Numbered from the stretch's first letter, positions 8,129 through 16,019 are shown. The stretch: 43,837 bases of DNA from Schlegelella_A sp036272325 (GCA_036272325.1 DATAYY010000006.1:1-43837); one strand, 5' to 3'. Notes: generated from the sequence alone by a model not told the origin. Program-made: numbers and translations.

Positions 8129-8638
8129 ATGGTCAAGTCGCACACGCTGGCAGTTGCGGTTGCCTTCGCCGCGACGGTGGCATTGGCGCAAGAAAGTAGC
8201 GAGGGTGAGCGCTATACGTTGAAGAAAGATGTCGACTTCAGCAGCTTTCCTCGCTTCGGAGCTGCTGCGATCGGCGACATACCTTTCGACAAATCGTACG
8301 GAGAACTCACCGCTGCCCAGCAGAATCGCCTCAAGCTCTTCTATGTCGCGTTGGGTGACCGTGACGAACCGCCATTTCCGCTCCAAGGGCTCGCTGCGAT
8401 ATATCGCCCGGTGGCTCAAGCTCAGCAGAAGCTTTCCGTCTCGGGCGAATTCCGAGCAGATGCCGAAATCGACCAGGAGGGCAACGTTGTCGCCGTCGCG
8501 GTGCGGCAATCACCCGACGCGCACGTGACTAACTTCATGGCAAACATCCTGCTACTTACCAAGTTCAAGCCGGCGCTTTGCCAAGGACAACCTTGCGCGA
8601 TGGGCTTTCCAGTGAAGGTGACCTTCAAGGTCGATTGA
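8129..8638 (+). CDS. secreted protein with a TonB C-terminal-like domain
   Basis: 169 residues. An N-terminal signal peptide (MVKSHTLAVAVAFAATVALA) is likely cleaved after residue 20. The last ~70 residues (FRADAEIDQEGNVVAVAVRQ, then LLLTKFKPALCQGQPC, ending PVKVTFKVD) resemble the TonB C-terminal fold, in which a variable strand is followed by a KFKPA-type turn and a last strand. Two cysteines six residues apart may form a disulphide. There is no N-terminal anchor or Pro-rich spacer of a true TonB, so the role is unknown. A TAAATT -10-like box (8107-8112) and an AGGAGG ribosome site precede the ATG. GC is clearly lower than in the chromosomal genes. Confidence 0.65.
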   Translation: MVKSHTLAVAVAFAATVALAQESSEGERYTLKKDVDFSSFPRFGAAAIGDIPFDKSYGELTAAQQNRLKLFYVALGDRDEPPFPLQGLAAIYRPVAQAQQKLSVSGEFRADAEIDQEGNVVAVAVRQSPDAHVTNFMANILLLTKFKPALCQGQPCAMGFPVKVTFKVD

Positions 8639-8937
8639 AGCAGCGGGGGTCTGGCAATTCCGTCTCGCCTTTCCCTGGGAGGAAGTCTCAACCGCCGCTT
8701 CGCGCCTGCTTCTGCTTCGTCGAACATTAGACCTCAACGTTCGCGACGCCCTCTGGCCATGCCGGGACCAGATGAGCCGGCGCCGAAGCAGGGACTACAT
8801 TCGGCCAACAACGGACCGCCGTTGGAGTCCGCTTTCGGGCGCTTCACCCGCCTCTGTGAAGAGGCGATTCGTAGAAATCGGGGTTGGTGTGCCGCCTTCG
8901 AGGGCGTCTAATACGCTGCCGCGAACGGGGGAGGTTG
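8639..8937. other. intergenic stretch with promoter-like box
   Basis: No gene supported. Near the right end TTGGTG (8884-8889) and TAATAC (8909-8914) are separated by 19 bp and could serve as a weak promoter for the small lipoprotein gene that follows. The rest shows no recognised feature. Confidence 0.35.
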
Positions 8938-9135
8938 ATGCGATTGGTTCTCGTGCTTCTGTTGGCCGGCTGTGCCGCCGTGAGCAATTGGGACAAGCCG
9001 GACGCGAGCAAGCAAGAGTTCTACAGGGACGACGACCTGTGCCAAGCGCAAGCTGTTTCGTCGCCTAAGGGCCCTGCGGACCGGCCGAAATACGAATCCT
9101 GCATGATCGCTAAGGGGTGGCGAAAGCGTAGTTAG
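8938..9135 (+). CDS. small lipoprotein (65 aa), unknown function
   Basis: The start ATG at 8938 is preceded by GGGGAGG (8927-8933). The protein begins MRLVLVLLLAGC, a short signal peptide with lipobox LAGC, so Cys12 would be lipidated. The mature part (~54 residues) is polar, with two further cysteines in DDDLCQAQA and YESCMIAKGW. A pair of cysteines with a C-terminal YxxCMxxKGW motif is common in small lipoproteins of proteobacterial islands and phage-like regions, none with a known job. Its end overlaps the end of the opposite-strand antitoxin gene by 4 bp. Confidence 0.68.
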   Translation: MRLVLVLLLAGCAAVSNWDKPDASKQEFYRDDDLCQAQAVSSPKGPADRPKYESCMIAKGWRKRS

Positions 9136-9368
9136 TCCGGCACTCGCTCGCTCCCACGTTGGCCACGGCGACGACGTGCGTCTACGCGCCGCTTGAGGTC
9201 GACTAGCAACGGCAGCATTAGCTTCGTGCGTCGTCCAGTCGCGCCCCGCGCGCGAAGGCGCAAATGCAGGCCCTCTTCTATCAGTCGCGTCAGGCTGGTG
9301 CGCTGGTGCGTTGCCAAGGCCTTGGCTTCGGCAAGGACCTGGTCATCGATATCGAGGGTGGTCTTCAT
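9132..9368 (-). CDS. orphan VapB-like ribbon-helix-helix antitoxin
   Basis: 78 residues starting MKTTLDIDDQVLAEAKALA, the DNA-binding strand-helix-helix of VapB-type antitoxins (family pattern MKTTLDIDDxLLxEAKxLA...TLTxLIEEAL). The conserved part spans residues 1-40. The C-terminus (GRRTKLMLPLLVDLKRRVDA, then Arg-rich) does not look like the usual toxin-binding tail. No vapC follows: the downstream strand is occupied by the lipoprotein gene. The open frame extends 22 codons upstream of this ATG without homology. It may be a relic of a toxin-antitoxin pair or a lone repressor. It lies next to the right island border, where an integrase is normally found. Confidence 0.68.
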   Translation of the reverse strand: MKTTLDIDDQVLAEAKALATHQRTSLTRLIEEGLHLRLRARGATGRRTKLMLPLLVDLKRRVDARRRRGQRGSERVPD

Positions 9369-9496
9369 CTCCGCACGATACAGATTTCTGTGATTGACGT
9401 AGGTAGGCGATCCGGCAAGACACGAATCCGACAATCCGTAGGTCGACCGGCGTTGATAGGGCTTGAGACAGGCGACAGCGAGCGACAGATCTGGCC

Positions 9497-9559
9497 AAAC
9501 GTAGCTCGATTGGCTACGTTTAGAGCAAACGGCTAGCAGGCGCTAACCCGCTAGCCGTT
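9497..9559. repeat. two tandem perfect inverted repeats next to tRNA-Lys(CTT)
   Basis: AAACGTAGC (9497-9505) pairs with GCTACGTTT (9513-9521) across a 7-nt loop, and AACGGCTAGC (9528-9537) pairs with GCTAGCCGTT (9550-9559) across 12 nt. They lie just downstream of the tRNA on the minus strand. They may terminate the tRNA transcript (only a short T run is present) or be recombinase arm/core sites of the attachment region. Confidence 0.5.
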
Positions 9560-9566
9560 GCCGTTT

Positions 9567-9605
9567 CTGGTGGGCCCTGAGTGACTCGAACACTCGACCT
9601 ACGGA
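9567..9605 (-). repeat. right direct repeat (putative att site) within tRNA-Lys(CTT)
   Basis: 39 bp identical to 4327-4365, covering the 3' half of the intact tRNA-Lys(CTT) including CCA. The two copies bound about 5.2 kb. Because the tRNA is whole here, the incoming element must have restored the 3' end. Confidence 0.8.
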
Positions 9606-9643
9606 TTAAGAGTCCGCTGCTCTACCAACTGAGCTAAGAGCCC
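9568..9643 (-). tRNA. tRNA-Lys (anticodon CTT)
   Basis: 76 nt with encoded CCA. The minus strand begins GGGCTCTTAGCTCAG, with acceptor stem GGGCTCT/AGGGCCC (one G-U pair), D loop GTTGGTA, anticodon loop CTCTTAA (anticodon CTT), T arm loop TTCGAGT and 3' ACCA. Its 3' half is the target of the integration event described at 4327-4365. Confidence 0.95.
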
Positions 9644-9677
9644 GAAAAACTGTGCCGCTTCGGAAGGTTGCCGCGTG

Positions 9678-9750
9678 TGGGTTGTGCGGGGCTCGAACCC
9701 ACGACCTACGGATTAAAAGTCCGCTGCTCTACCAACTGAGCTAACAACCC
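9678..9750 (-). tRNA. tRNA-Lys (anticodon TTT)
   Basis: 73 nt without encoded CCA (CAC follows the discriminator A). The minus strand begins GGGTTGTTAGCTCAG, with acceptor GGGTTGT/ACAACCC, anticodon loop CTTTTAA (anticodon TTT) and T arm GTGGGTTCGAGCCCCGC. It begins 13 nt after the stop codon of tcdA and is followed after 34 nt by tRNA-Lys(CTT), all on the same strand, so one transcript is likely. Confidence 0.96.
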
Positions 9751-9763
9751 TCCGAGCCCGCAA

Positions 9764-10594
9764 TTATATGGTGGCGCGCACCACCGGCCGGACAGCCGGG
9801 TTCGCGACCAGCTCGAGCGCGCGGGCGGCAGCCACCATGCCGAAGGTCGCGGTGACGGCGACGCTCGATCCGTAGCCGTGGCAGTTGAGGCTGCCGTCGA
9901 CATCGCACGCCGCATCGGCCGCGTCCGGCGCCACGACCGGCTCGCGCGAGAACACGCAGCCGATGCCGAGCGGACCGCCGCGCGACGCGCCGTGGACCTT
10001 GCGCAACCGCTGCCGCAAGGCGGCGAGCATCGGGTCGTGGGTGACGGCGGCGAGATCGCCCGCCTCGACGCGCTCGGCGGCGCGCTTGCCGCCCGCGGCG
10101 CCGACGCAGACGAGCGGCGACTCCGTCCCGAGCGCCCACGCCGCGAGCGCTGCCTTGGCGCGGACATCGTCGCAGGCGTCGACGACGACGTCGGGCCGCC
10201 GCGCCAACAGCGCCGGCCAGTTCGTCTCGTCGACGAACTCCTCGATGCCGACGACCGCGCAGCCGGGATGGATGTCGGCGATGCGCATTCGCAGTGCCTC
10301 GACCTTGGCCATTCCGAGCGTGCTGCCGAGCGCCTGCACCTGGCGGTTGACGTTCGACTCCGCGACGTGGTCGAGGTCGACCAGCGTCAGCGCGGCGACG
10401 CCGCTGCGGGCGAGCGCCTCGGCTGTCCACGAGCCAACGCCGCCGAGGCCGACGACGGCGACATGCGCGGCCCGGATGCGCCGGTACGCGACGTCGCCGT
10501 AGAGACGACGCAGACCGCCGAAGCGGCGCTCGAGGTCGGCGTCGTCAGTGACCGCGTCCGCCGGCTCGGCAGCGCCTGCCGGCAACGCGCTCAC
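9764..10594 (-). CDS. tcdA: tRNA threonylcarbamoyladenosine dehydratase
   Basis: 276 residues of the E1/ThiF-MoeB-like TcdA (CsdL/YgdL) family. It uses ATP to cyclise t6A37 to ct6A in tRNAs reading ANN codons, including tRNA-Lys. Seen: the nucleotide-binding glycine loop VVGLGGVGSWTAEALARSG (about residues 47-65), the VDLDHVAESNVNRQ acid/arginine stretch, VVDACDDVRAK, and the C-terminal LNCHGYGSSVAVTATFG typical of TcdA. The start is a GTG overlapping the cpoB stop in GTGA; the frame extends upstream only as a shadow of cpoB. It is the fourth gene of the tolB-pal-cpoB-tcdA run and is followed directly by two tRNA-Lys genes. Confidence 0.94.
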   Translation of the reverse strand: MSALPAGAAEPADAVTDDADLERRFGGLRRLYGDVAYRRIRAAHVAVVGLGGVGSWTAEALARSGVAALTLVDLDHVAESNVNRQVQALGSTLGMAKVEALRMRIADIHPGCAVVGIEEFVDETNWPALLARRPDVVVDACDDVRAKAALAAWALGTESPLVCVGAAGGKRAAERVEAGDLAAVTHDPMLAALRQRLRKVHGASRGGPLGIGCVFSREPVVAPDAADAACDVDGSLNCHGYGSSVAVTATFGMVAAARALELVANPAVRPVVRATI

Positions 10595-11391
10595 TTCAGC
10601 GACGCCAGCCGCTCGCGCCCGGCCTGCGCGGCCTCGGACTTCGGATAGGCCTTGAGCAGCTCGTCGATCGTCCGCCGCGCCGACTTGCTGTCCTTCAGCT
10701 CGGCCTGGCAATTCGCGATCGCGAGCAGCGCCTCGGGTGCACGCGGGCTGTCGGGCGCGCTCGTGACGAGGCTGCGGAAACTCGCGATCGCTTCCTTGTA
10801 GTTGCGCTGCGCGTACTGCGCGTTGCCGAGCCAGAACAGTGCCGACTGCTTGTAGCCCGACGTCGGGAAACGCTTCAGCAGACCGGTGAAGCCGCTCGCG
10901 GCGCGGTCGAACTCGCCGCGCCGAAAGCCCGCGAGCGCATCGTCGTAGCTGCGCTTTTCTTCGGGGTCGACGGTGAACTCCTTGTCGTCGATGGTCACCT
11001 TCTGCGGCTCGACCTTGCGGATGCGCTCGTCGACGCCCTGCTGCAGGTCGGTCTGCTTCCTCTGCATCTCGGCGACGGTGCGCGCGAGCTCCTCCATCTG
11101 GCCGCGCACCTTGGCGTTGTCGGACCGCTGCGCGTCGATGCTGCCGTTGAGGTCGAGGATGCTGCGCTTGAGCTGCTCGATCTGCGCCGACATCGCTGCC
11201 ATCTGCTCGTTCTGGTGCGCGCGCGCCTGCTCGTTGCTCTGCTCGAGCTGCTTGCGAAGGTCGAGGATGGCGCGCCGCGCTTCGTCGTCGTCGAACAAGC
11301 CGGCGCGCGCCGGCGTGGCCGCAAGGCCGGCGACGAGAGCCGCCGCGATGAGAGCCGCGGCGGCGGCGCGGCGGCGTGAAGTGCCGGTCAT
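10591..11391 (-). CDS. cpoB: cell division coordinator CpoB (YbgF)
   Basis: 266 residues. A signal peptide is followed by LFDDDEARRAILDLRKQLEQ and a coiled coil (to about residue 110, rich in Gln/Glu/Leu heptads). A C-terminal TPR domain (about 145-265) has repeats such as YKQSALFWLGNAQYAQRNYK. CpoB is a periplasmic partner of TolA that couples outer-membrane constriction to peptidoglycan synthesis by PBP1B. ATG at 11391 is chosen; a TTG at 11397 overlapping the pal stop is an alternative. It sits between pal and tcdA. Confidence 0.93.
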   Translation of the reverse strand: MTGTSRRRAAAAALIAAALVAGLAATPARAGLFDDDEARRAILDLRKQLEQSNEQARAHQNEQMAAMSAQIEQLKRSILDLNGSIDAQRSDNAKVRGQMEELARTVAEMQRKQTDLQQGVDERIRKVEPQKVTIDDKEFTVDPEEKRSYDDALAGFRRGEFDRAASGFTGLLKRFPTSGYKQSALFWLGNAQYAQRNYKEAIASFRSLVTSAPDSPRAPEALLAIANCQAELKDSKSARRTIDELLKAYPKSEAAQAGRERLASLK

Positions 11392-11393
11392 CT

Positions 11394-11930
11394 TCAACGA
11401 CTCGCCAGCTCAGCGCGGCGGTTCTTCGCCCAGGCCTCTTCGTTCTCGCCCTGCACTGCCGGCCGCTCCTTGCCGAAGCTCACCGCCTCGAGCTGGGTCG
11501 GGCTGGTGCCGAGCAGGGTCAGCGACTTGACGACTGCCTCGGCGCGGCGCTGGCCGAGCGCCAGGTTGTATTCGCTGCTGCCGCGGTCATCGGTGTGGCC
11601 TTCGACGGTGACGTGCATCTTCGGATGGCCGGTCAGCGCCTTGGCGTTCGCCTCGATCACCGGCCGGTAGTCGTCCTTGACGACGTAGCTGTCGAAGTCG
11701 AAGTAGACGACGCGCGGCAGGTTCGAGAAGTTGACGTTGCTGGTCGCGGTGACATCGACCGGTGCGACGCGCGTCTGCGAGCCCGCGGCGTCGGCGCCGC
11801 CGGCGCCGGCGGTCGACGAAGCGCCGGTTCGCGATTCGACCGGTGCCTGGCTGTCGAGCGGGACGCTCGAGCACGCGGCAAGCGAGGCCGCCGCGATGGC
11901 GGTGAGAAGGTGACGATGGAGGGTCTTCAT
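11394..11930 (-). CDS. pal: peptidoglycan-associated lipoprotein Pal
   Basis: 178 residues. Signal peptide with lipobox LAAC, then a flexible Ala/Ser-rich linker and an OmpA-like peptidoglycan-binding domain (VYFDFDSYVVKDDY, HVTVEGHTDDRGSSEYNLAL, GQRRAEAV, SFGKERP). It anchors the outer membrane to peptidoglycan in the Tol-Pal system. The start ATG at 11930 has AGGAG nine bases upstream. tolB lies 48 nt upstream on the same strand. Confidence 0.97.
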   Translation of the reverse strand: MKTLHRHLLTAIAAASLAACSSVPLDSQAPVESRTGASSTAGAGGADAAGSQTRVAPVDVTATSNVNFSNLPRVVYFDFDSYVVKDDYRPVIEANAKALTGHPKMHVTVEGHTDDRGSSEYNLALGQRRAEAVVKSLTLLGTSPTQLEAVSFGKERPAVQGENEEAWAKNRRAELASR

Positions 11931-11978
11931 GGTGGATTTCTCCTTTGCTGGCAATTCGCCTTGTTCCGGGCCCCGGGC

Positions 11979-13286
11979 TCAACGCCCGAAGGGGCCCCAC
12001 ACCGGCTCGCGCAGATCGGCCGTCTGGGACGGCAGGCGAGCCTTGATTTTCCCATCGAGGGTGGTCGTCATCAACACGGTGCGCCCGCCGATGCGGGTTG
12101 CGTAGATGAGCAGGCGCCCGTTCGGCGCGAAGCTCGGGTGCTCGTCATCGCTGGTGTCGGTGATCGGCTGCGGTTGCGCGCCCGGCGTCGCCAGGTCGAG
12201 GACGACCAGGCGAAACGCATTGCCCGCGCGCGTGACGTAGGCGAGCGTCTTGCCGTCCGGGCTCACGGTCGGGCTGATGTTGTAGCCGCCGCTGAACGTG
12301 ACGCGCTCGGCGTTGCCGCCGCCGGCCGCCATGCGATAGATCTGCGGCGCGCCGCCGCGGTCGCTCGTGAAGTAAAGGAACTTGCCGTCGACGGTGTACT
12401 CGGCCTCGGTGTCGATCGCCGGGCTGCTGGCGAGCCGGCGCGGCTCGCCGCCCGCCTTGCCGATCGAAAACAGCTGCGAGCCGCCCTCGCGCGAGAGCGT
12501 CACCGCGAGCCGCTCGCCGTCGGGCGCCCACGCCGGGGCACTGTTCGAGCCGCGGAAGTCGGCGATCGCGCGCCGCTCGCCGGTCGCGACGGTATGGACG
12601 AAGACGACCGCCTTCTGCCGCTCGAACGAGACGTACGCGAGCTCCTTGCCGTTCGGCGACCACGCCGGCGAAATGATCGGCTGGCCGCTGTTGAGCGCGA
12701 CCTGGCCGTTCTCGCCGTCGGCGTCGGCGACGCGCAGCGTGTAGCGCTGGCCGGTCCGCGTGACATAGGCGATGCGGGTCGAGAAGACGCCCTTCTCGCC
12801 GGTCAGCTTCTCATAGATGAAGTCGGCAATGCGGTGCGCGGCCAGACGCAGCTCGCTCGCCTCGACGGCATTGCTCTGGCCGCCGATCTCGTTGCCCTTG
12901 ACGACGTCCCAGAGCTTGAAGCGGACGTCGTAGCGGCCGTCGGCGAGGCGCGTCACCGAACCGGCGACGAGCGCGTCGGCGGCGCGCGAACGCCACTGCG
13001 CCATCTCCGGCCGGCTCGACTCGTCGAAGCTCGCCGGGCCGGCGTCGACGATGCGAAAGGCGCCGCTCCGCTCGAGATCGGCGCGAATGATCGCCGACGG
13101 CGACTGGTTGCTCTTGTCCTCGTCGCGGAAGCGGACGACCGCGATCGGCAACTGCGTCGCGCCGACGCCCGAGATCTCGACCCGAAACTGTGCCGCTGCC
13201 GGCAGCGCGGCGAGCGCCAGCAGCGAGGCGCACACGAGGCGGCGCGAGAAACGAATCTGGGACAATGAGTTCGACCGGGTCGCCAT
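11979..13286 (-). CDS. tolB: Tol-Pal system translocation protein TolB
   Basis: 435 residues. A signal peptide ends in LAALPAAAQ, giving a mature N-terminus FRVEISGVG. An N-terminal alpha/beta domain (to about residue 165) precedes a beta-propeller made of WD40-like repeats (ISPAWSPNGKELAYVSFE, SAPAWAPDGERLAVTLSR, ISPTVSPDGKTLAYVT, HPSFAPNGRLLIYATR). The periplasmic protein couples Pal to TolA. ATG at 13286 is used; a GTG at 13295 is possible. The usual upstream tolQRA genes are missing: a divergent glycosyltransferase begins 53 bp away. Confidence 0.96.
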   Translation of the reverse strand: MATRSNSLSQIRFSRRLVCASLLALAALPAAAQFRVEISGVGATQLPIAVVRFRDEDKSNQSPSAIIRADLERSGAFRIVDAGPASFDESSRPEMAQWRSRAADALVAGSVTRLADGRYDVRFKLWDVVKGNEIGGQSNAVEASELRLAAHRIADFIYEKLTGEKGVFSTRIAYVTRTGQRYTLRVADADGENGQVALNSGQPIISPAWSPNGKELAYVSFERQKAVVFVHTVATGERRAIADFRGSNSAPAWAPDGERLAVTLSREGGSQLFSIGKAGGEPRRLASSPAIDTEAEYTVDGKFLYFTSDRGGAPQIYRMAAGGGNAERVTFSGGYNISPTVSPDGKTLAYVTRAGNAFRLVVLDLATPGAQPQPITDTSDDEHPSFAPNGRLLIYATRIGGRTVLMTTTLDGKIKARLPSQTADLREPVWGPFGR

Positions 13287-13339
13287 CCGCGTCACACCGC
13301 CGCCAGCATCGCCGGCCCCGCACCACCACCGACGACGAC

Positions 13340-14116
13340 ATGCGCCAGAACGATTCGCTTGCCGTGGTCATCGTTGCCAAGAACGAGGCGGCGCGCATCG
13401 GCGACTGCATCGCCAGCGCGAAGTTCGCCGATGAGGTGGTCGTGCTCGATTCGGGCAGCACCGACCGCACGGCCGCGATCGCGGCAGCGGCCGGCGCACG
13501 CGTGGTCGTCACCGACTGGCCCGGCTACGGCCCGCAGGTCGCGCGTGGATTTTCGCTGGCGACCACCGACTGGGTGCTCTCGCTCGACGCCGACGAGCGC
13601 ATCCCGCCGGCGCTGCAGGCGGAGGTGCGCGCCGCGATCGCCAAGGGCGACCACGACGGCTTTCGCATCCCGCGCTGGTCGGAGTTCTGCGGCCGCGTCA
13701 TGCACCACGGCGGCTGGCGTCCGGACCGCACGCTTCGCCTCGGCCGGCGCGCCCGCTCCGGCTTCACGAGCGACTTCCTCCATGCCCACATGACGGTCGA
13801 GGGCAGCATCGGCGAGTTGCGCGAGAGCCTCGTTCACCACAGCTACCCCGACGTCCACGACGTCCTCGAGAAGCTCGACCGCTACTCGAGCGGGAGCGCC
13901 CGCGACATGCTCGCGCGCAGCCGGACGGCCAGCCTGCCGAAGGCGATCGCGCACGGGCTGTTTGCGTTCGTGCGCACGTACCTGCTGAAGCTCGGGTTCC
14001 TCGATGGTCGGCACGGATTGATGTTGGCGATCTACAACGCCGAGTATGCCTATTACAAATATGTGAAGCTGATGTTCATGCAGAGTCCGCAGAAGCGGCC
14101 GGAGTTCCCCGCATGA
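13340..14116 (+). CDS. family 2 glycosyltransferase (WaaE/KdtX-like)
   Basis: 258 residues. GT-A fold start SLAVVIVAKNEAARIGDCI, VVVLDSGSTDRTAAIA, and the metal-binding DAD at residues 83-85 (LSLDADERI). The later GFRIPRWSEFCGR, MHHGGWRPDRTLRL and HHSYPDVHDVLEKLDRYS stretches match the LPS-core glycosyltransferase group that includes WaaE/KdtX (glucose or related sugar onto inner core). The stop overlaps the start of the MsbA-like gene in ATGA. Acceptor and donor are not determinable from sequence. Confidence 0.88.
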   Translation: MRQNDSLAVVIVAKNEAARIGDCIASAKFADEVVVLDSGSTDRTAAIAAAAGARVVVTDWPGYGPQVARGFSLATTDWVLSLDADERIPPALQAEVRAAIAKGDHDGFRIPRWSEFCGRVMHHGGWRPDRTLRLGRRARSGFTSDFLHAHMTVEGSIGELRESLVHHSYPDVHDVLEKLDRYSSGSARDMLARSRTASLPKAIAHGLFAFVRTYLLKLGFLDGRHGLMLAIYNAEYAYYKYVKLMFMQSPQKRPEFPA

Positions 14117-16017
14117 CGACGCCCGCGAGCGTCGAGCTGCCGCCGCGTGCCGCTGCAGACGTAACGCACGACGGCACGGTGCCGCCGACCGACGGCCATT
14201 CGCAAGCAAGTGGCGCTCCCGCCGAGGCGACGCCGGCCGAGAGCGCCGAGAGCCTGGCGAGCCAGGTGGCGAGGCGCCCGCTCGGCGAGCGGCTGCGCCG
14301 GATCGCACCGTATTTCGCCGATTGCCGGCGCGGCTTCGTCCTTGCCTTCGTCGGCGCGATCGTCGCCGCGGCGACCGAGCCGGCGATTCCGGCGCTGCTC
14401 AAGATCCTGCTCGACAACGGCGTCGGGAAGAGCGCGATCCCGCTCTGGACGGTGCCGATCGCGGTCGTCGGGCTGACGGTCATTCGCGGCCTGGCCGGCT
14501 TCGTCTCGCAGTACGGCCTCGCCTGGGCCGCCAACCGCGGCACGCAGACGATGCGGCGGTCGATGTTTCAGCGCGTCCTCGACGCCGAGCCCGCGCTCTT
14601 CACCAGGAACACCGCGAGCAATCTCGTCAACACGTTGACGTTCGAGGTCCAGAACGGCGCCAACCAGCTCGTCTATTCGCTGCAGAGCCTGGTCGGCGAC
14701 TCGCTTCGGTTCGCGGCCCTGATCGGCTACCTCGTCTGGCTCAACTGGCCGCTGACCGTCTTCGTCGCCATCCTCCTGCCCGCGGTCGCCTACGTGATGC
14801 GCAAGTTCAGCCGGCGCCTGCACCGCCTCGCCGTCCAGGGCCAGCAGTCGGTCGACGACCTCGCCTACGTCGTCGAGGAGAACGTGCTCGCCTGGCGCAG
14901 CGTCCGCCTGCACGCGGCCGAGCCTTCGCAGGCGTCGCGCTTCGAGCGCGCCAGCAACGACCTGCGCCGGGTGACGATGAAGTCGGCCGTCGCCGCGGCC
15001 GCCGGCTCGCCGATCACGCAGGTGCTGGCGTCGTGCGCGCTGGCGATGGTGATCGTCGCTGCGCTCTGGCAGAGCAGCCACGGCGGCAACTCGGTCGGCA
15101 GCTTCGTCGCCTTCATCGTCGCGATGCTGCAGCTCGTGCCGCCGCTCAAGCACCTGTCCGAGCTCGCCGGGCCGATCACGCGCGGCCTCGCCGCGCTCGA
15201 CCGCGGCGTGGCGCTGATCGACACCAGCCTTCCGGAGCGCGGCGGCAGCTTCGATCCCGGCCGCAGCAAGGGCCACGTCGAGCTGCGCGGCGTGACGCTG
15301 CGCTACCGCGCCGGCCAGCCGCCGGCGCTCGACGAGATCGACCTCGAGCTGCGCGCCGGCGAGACGGTGGCGCTCGTCGGGCCGTCGGGTGCAGGCAAGA
15401 CGACGCTGGTCAACCTGCTGCCGCGCTTCATCCAGCCGAGCGGCGGCACCGTGCTGCTCGACGGCCAGCCGCTCGGCGCGTGGAGCGTGCGGGCGCTGCG
15501 GCGCCAGTTCGCGCTGGTCAGCCAGGACGTCGTCCTCTTCAACGACACGGTCGCTGCGAACGTCTCGCTCGGCGCTGGCGCAGCGACCGGCGCAGGCACC
15601 GACGATCGCGAGCGAATCCGAGCCGCGCTCGCGAGCGCGAACCTGCTCGAGTTCGCCGAGTCGCTGCCGAACGGGCTCGACACCGTCGTCGGCCACAACG
15701 CCGGCGAGTTCTCCGGCGGCCAGCGCCAGCGCCTCGCGATCGCACGCGCGATCTACAAGGACGCGCCCATCCTCATCCTCGACGAGGCGACGTCGGCGCT
15801 CGACTCGGAATCGGAGCGCCTCGTCCAGCAGGCGCTCGACCGCCTGATGAAGGGGCGCACGAGCCTGGTCGTCGCGCACCGGCTGTCGACGATCGAGCGC
15901 GCCGACCGGATCGTCGTCGTCGACGCCGGTCGCGTCGTCGAGTCGGGCAGCCACGCCGAGCTGCTCGCCGCCGGCGGGCTGTATGCGCGTCTGCACTCGC
16001 TGCAATTCAGGAGCTGA
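14113..16017 (+). CDS. MsbA-like ABC exporter, fused permease and ATPase
   Basis: 634 residues: a ~60-residue Ala/Pro-rich N-terminal extension, six transmembrane helices (about 75-350), then the nucleotide-binding domain. Motifs: Walker A GPSGAGKT, Q-loop VSQDVVLFNDTV, signature FSGGQRQR, Walker B ILILDEATSALD, switch histidine VAHRLST. The layout is that of MsbA lipid A-core flippases and related lipid-linked glycan exporters. Its place between two glycosyltransferases supports export of an LPS-type glycolipid. The start overlaps the upstream stop by 4 nt; the N-terminal extension is unusual but in frame and has no better start. Confidence 0.9.
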   Translation: MTTPASVELPPRAAADVTHDGTVPPTDGHSQASGAPAEATPAESAESLASQVARRPLGERLRRIAPYFADCRRGFVLAFVGAIVAAATEPAIPALLKILLDNGVGKSAIPLWTVPIAVVGLTVIRGLAGFVSQYGLAWAANRGTQTMRRSMFQRVLDAEPALFTRNTASNLVNTLTFEVQNGANQLVYSLQSLVGDSLRFAALIGYLVWLNWPLTVFVAILLPAVAYVMRKFSRRLHRLAVQGQQSVDDLAYVVEENVLAWRSVRLHAAEPSQASRFERASNDLRRVTMKSAVAAAAGSPITQVLASCALAMVIVAALWQSSHGGNSVGSFVAFIVAMLQLVPPLKHLSELAGPITRGLAALDRGVALIDTSLPERGGSFDPGRSKGHVELRGVTLRYRAGQPPALDEIDLELRAGETVALVGPSGAGKTTLVNLLPRFIQPSGGTVLLDGQPLGAWSVRALRRQFALVSQDVVLFNDTVAANVSLGAGAATGAGTDDRERIRAALASANLLEFAESLPNGLDTVVGHNAGEFSGGQRQRLAIARAIYKDAPILILDEATSALDSESERLVQQALDRLMKGRTSLVVAHRLSTIERADRIVVVDAGRVVESGSHAELLAAGGLYARLHSLQFRS

Positions 16018-16019
16018 CC

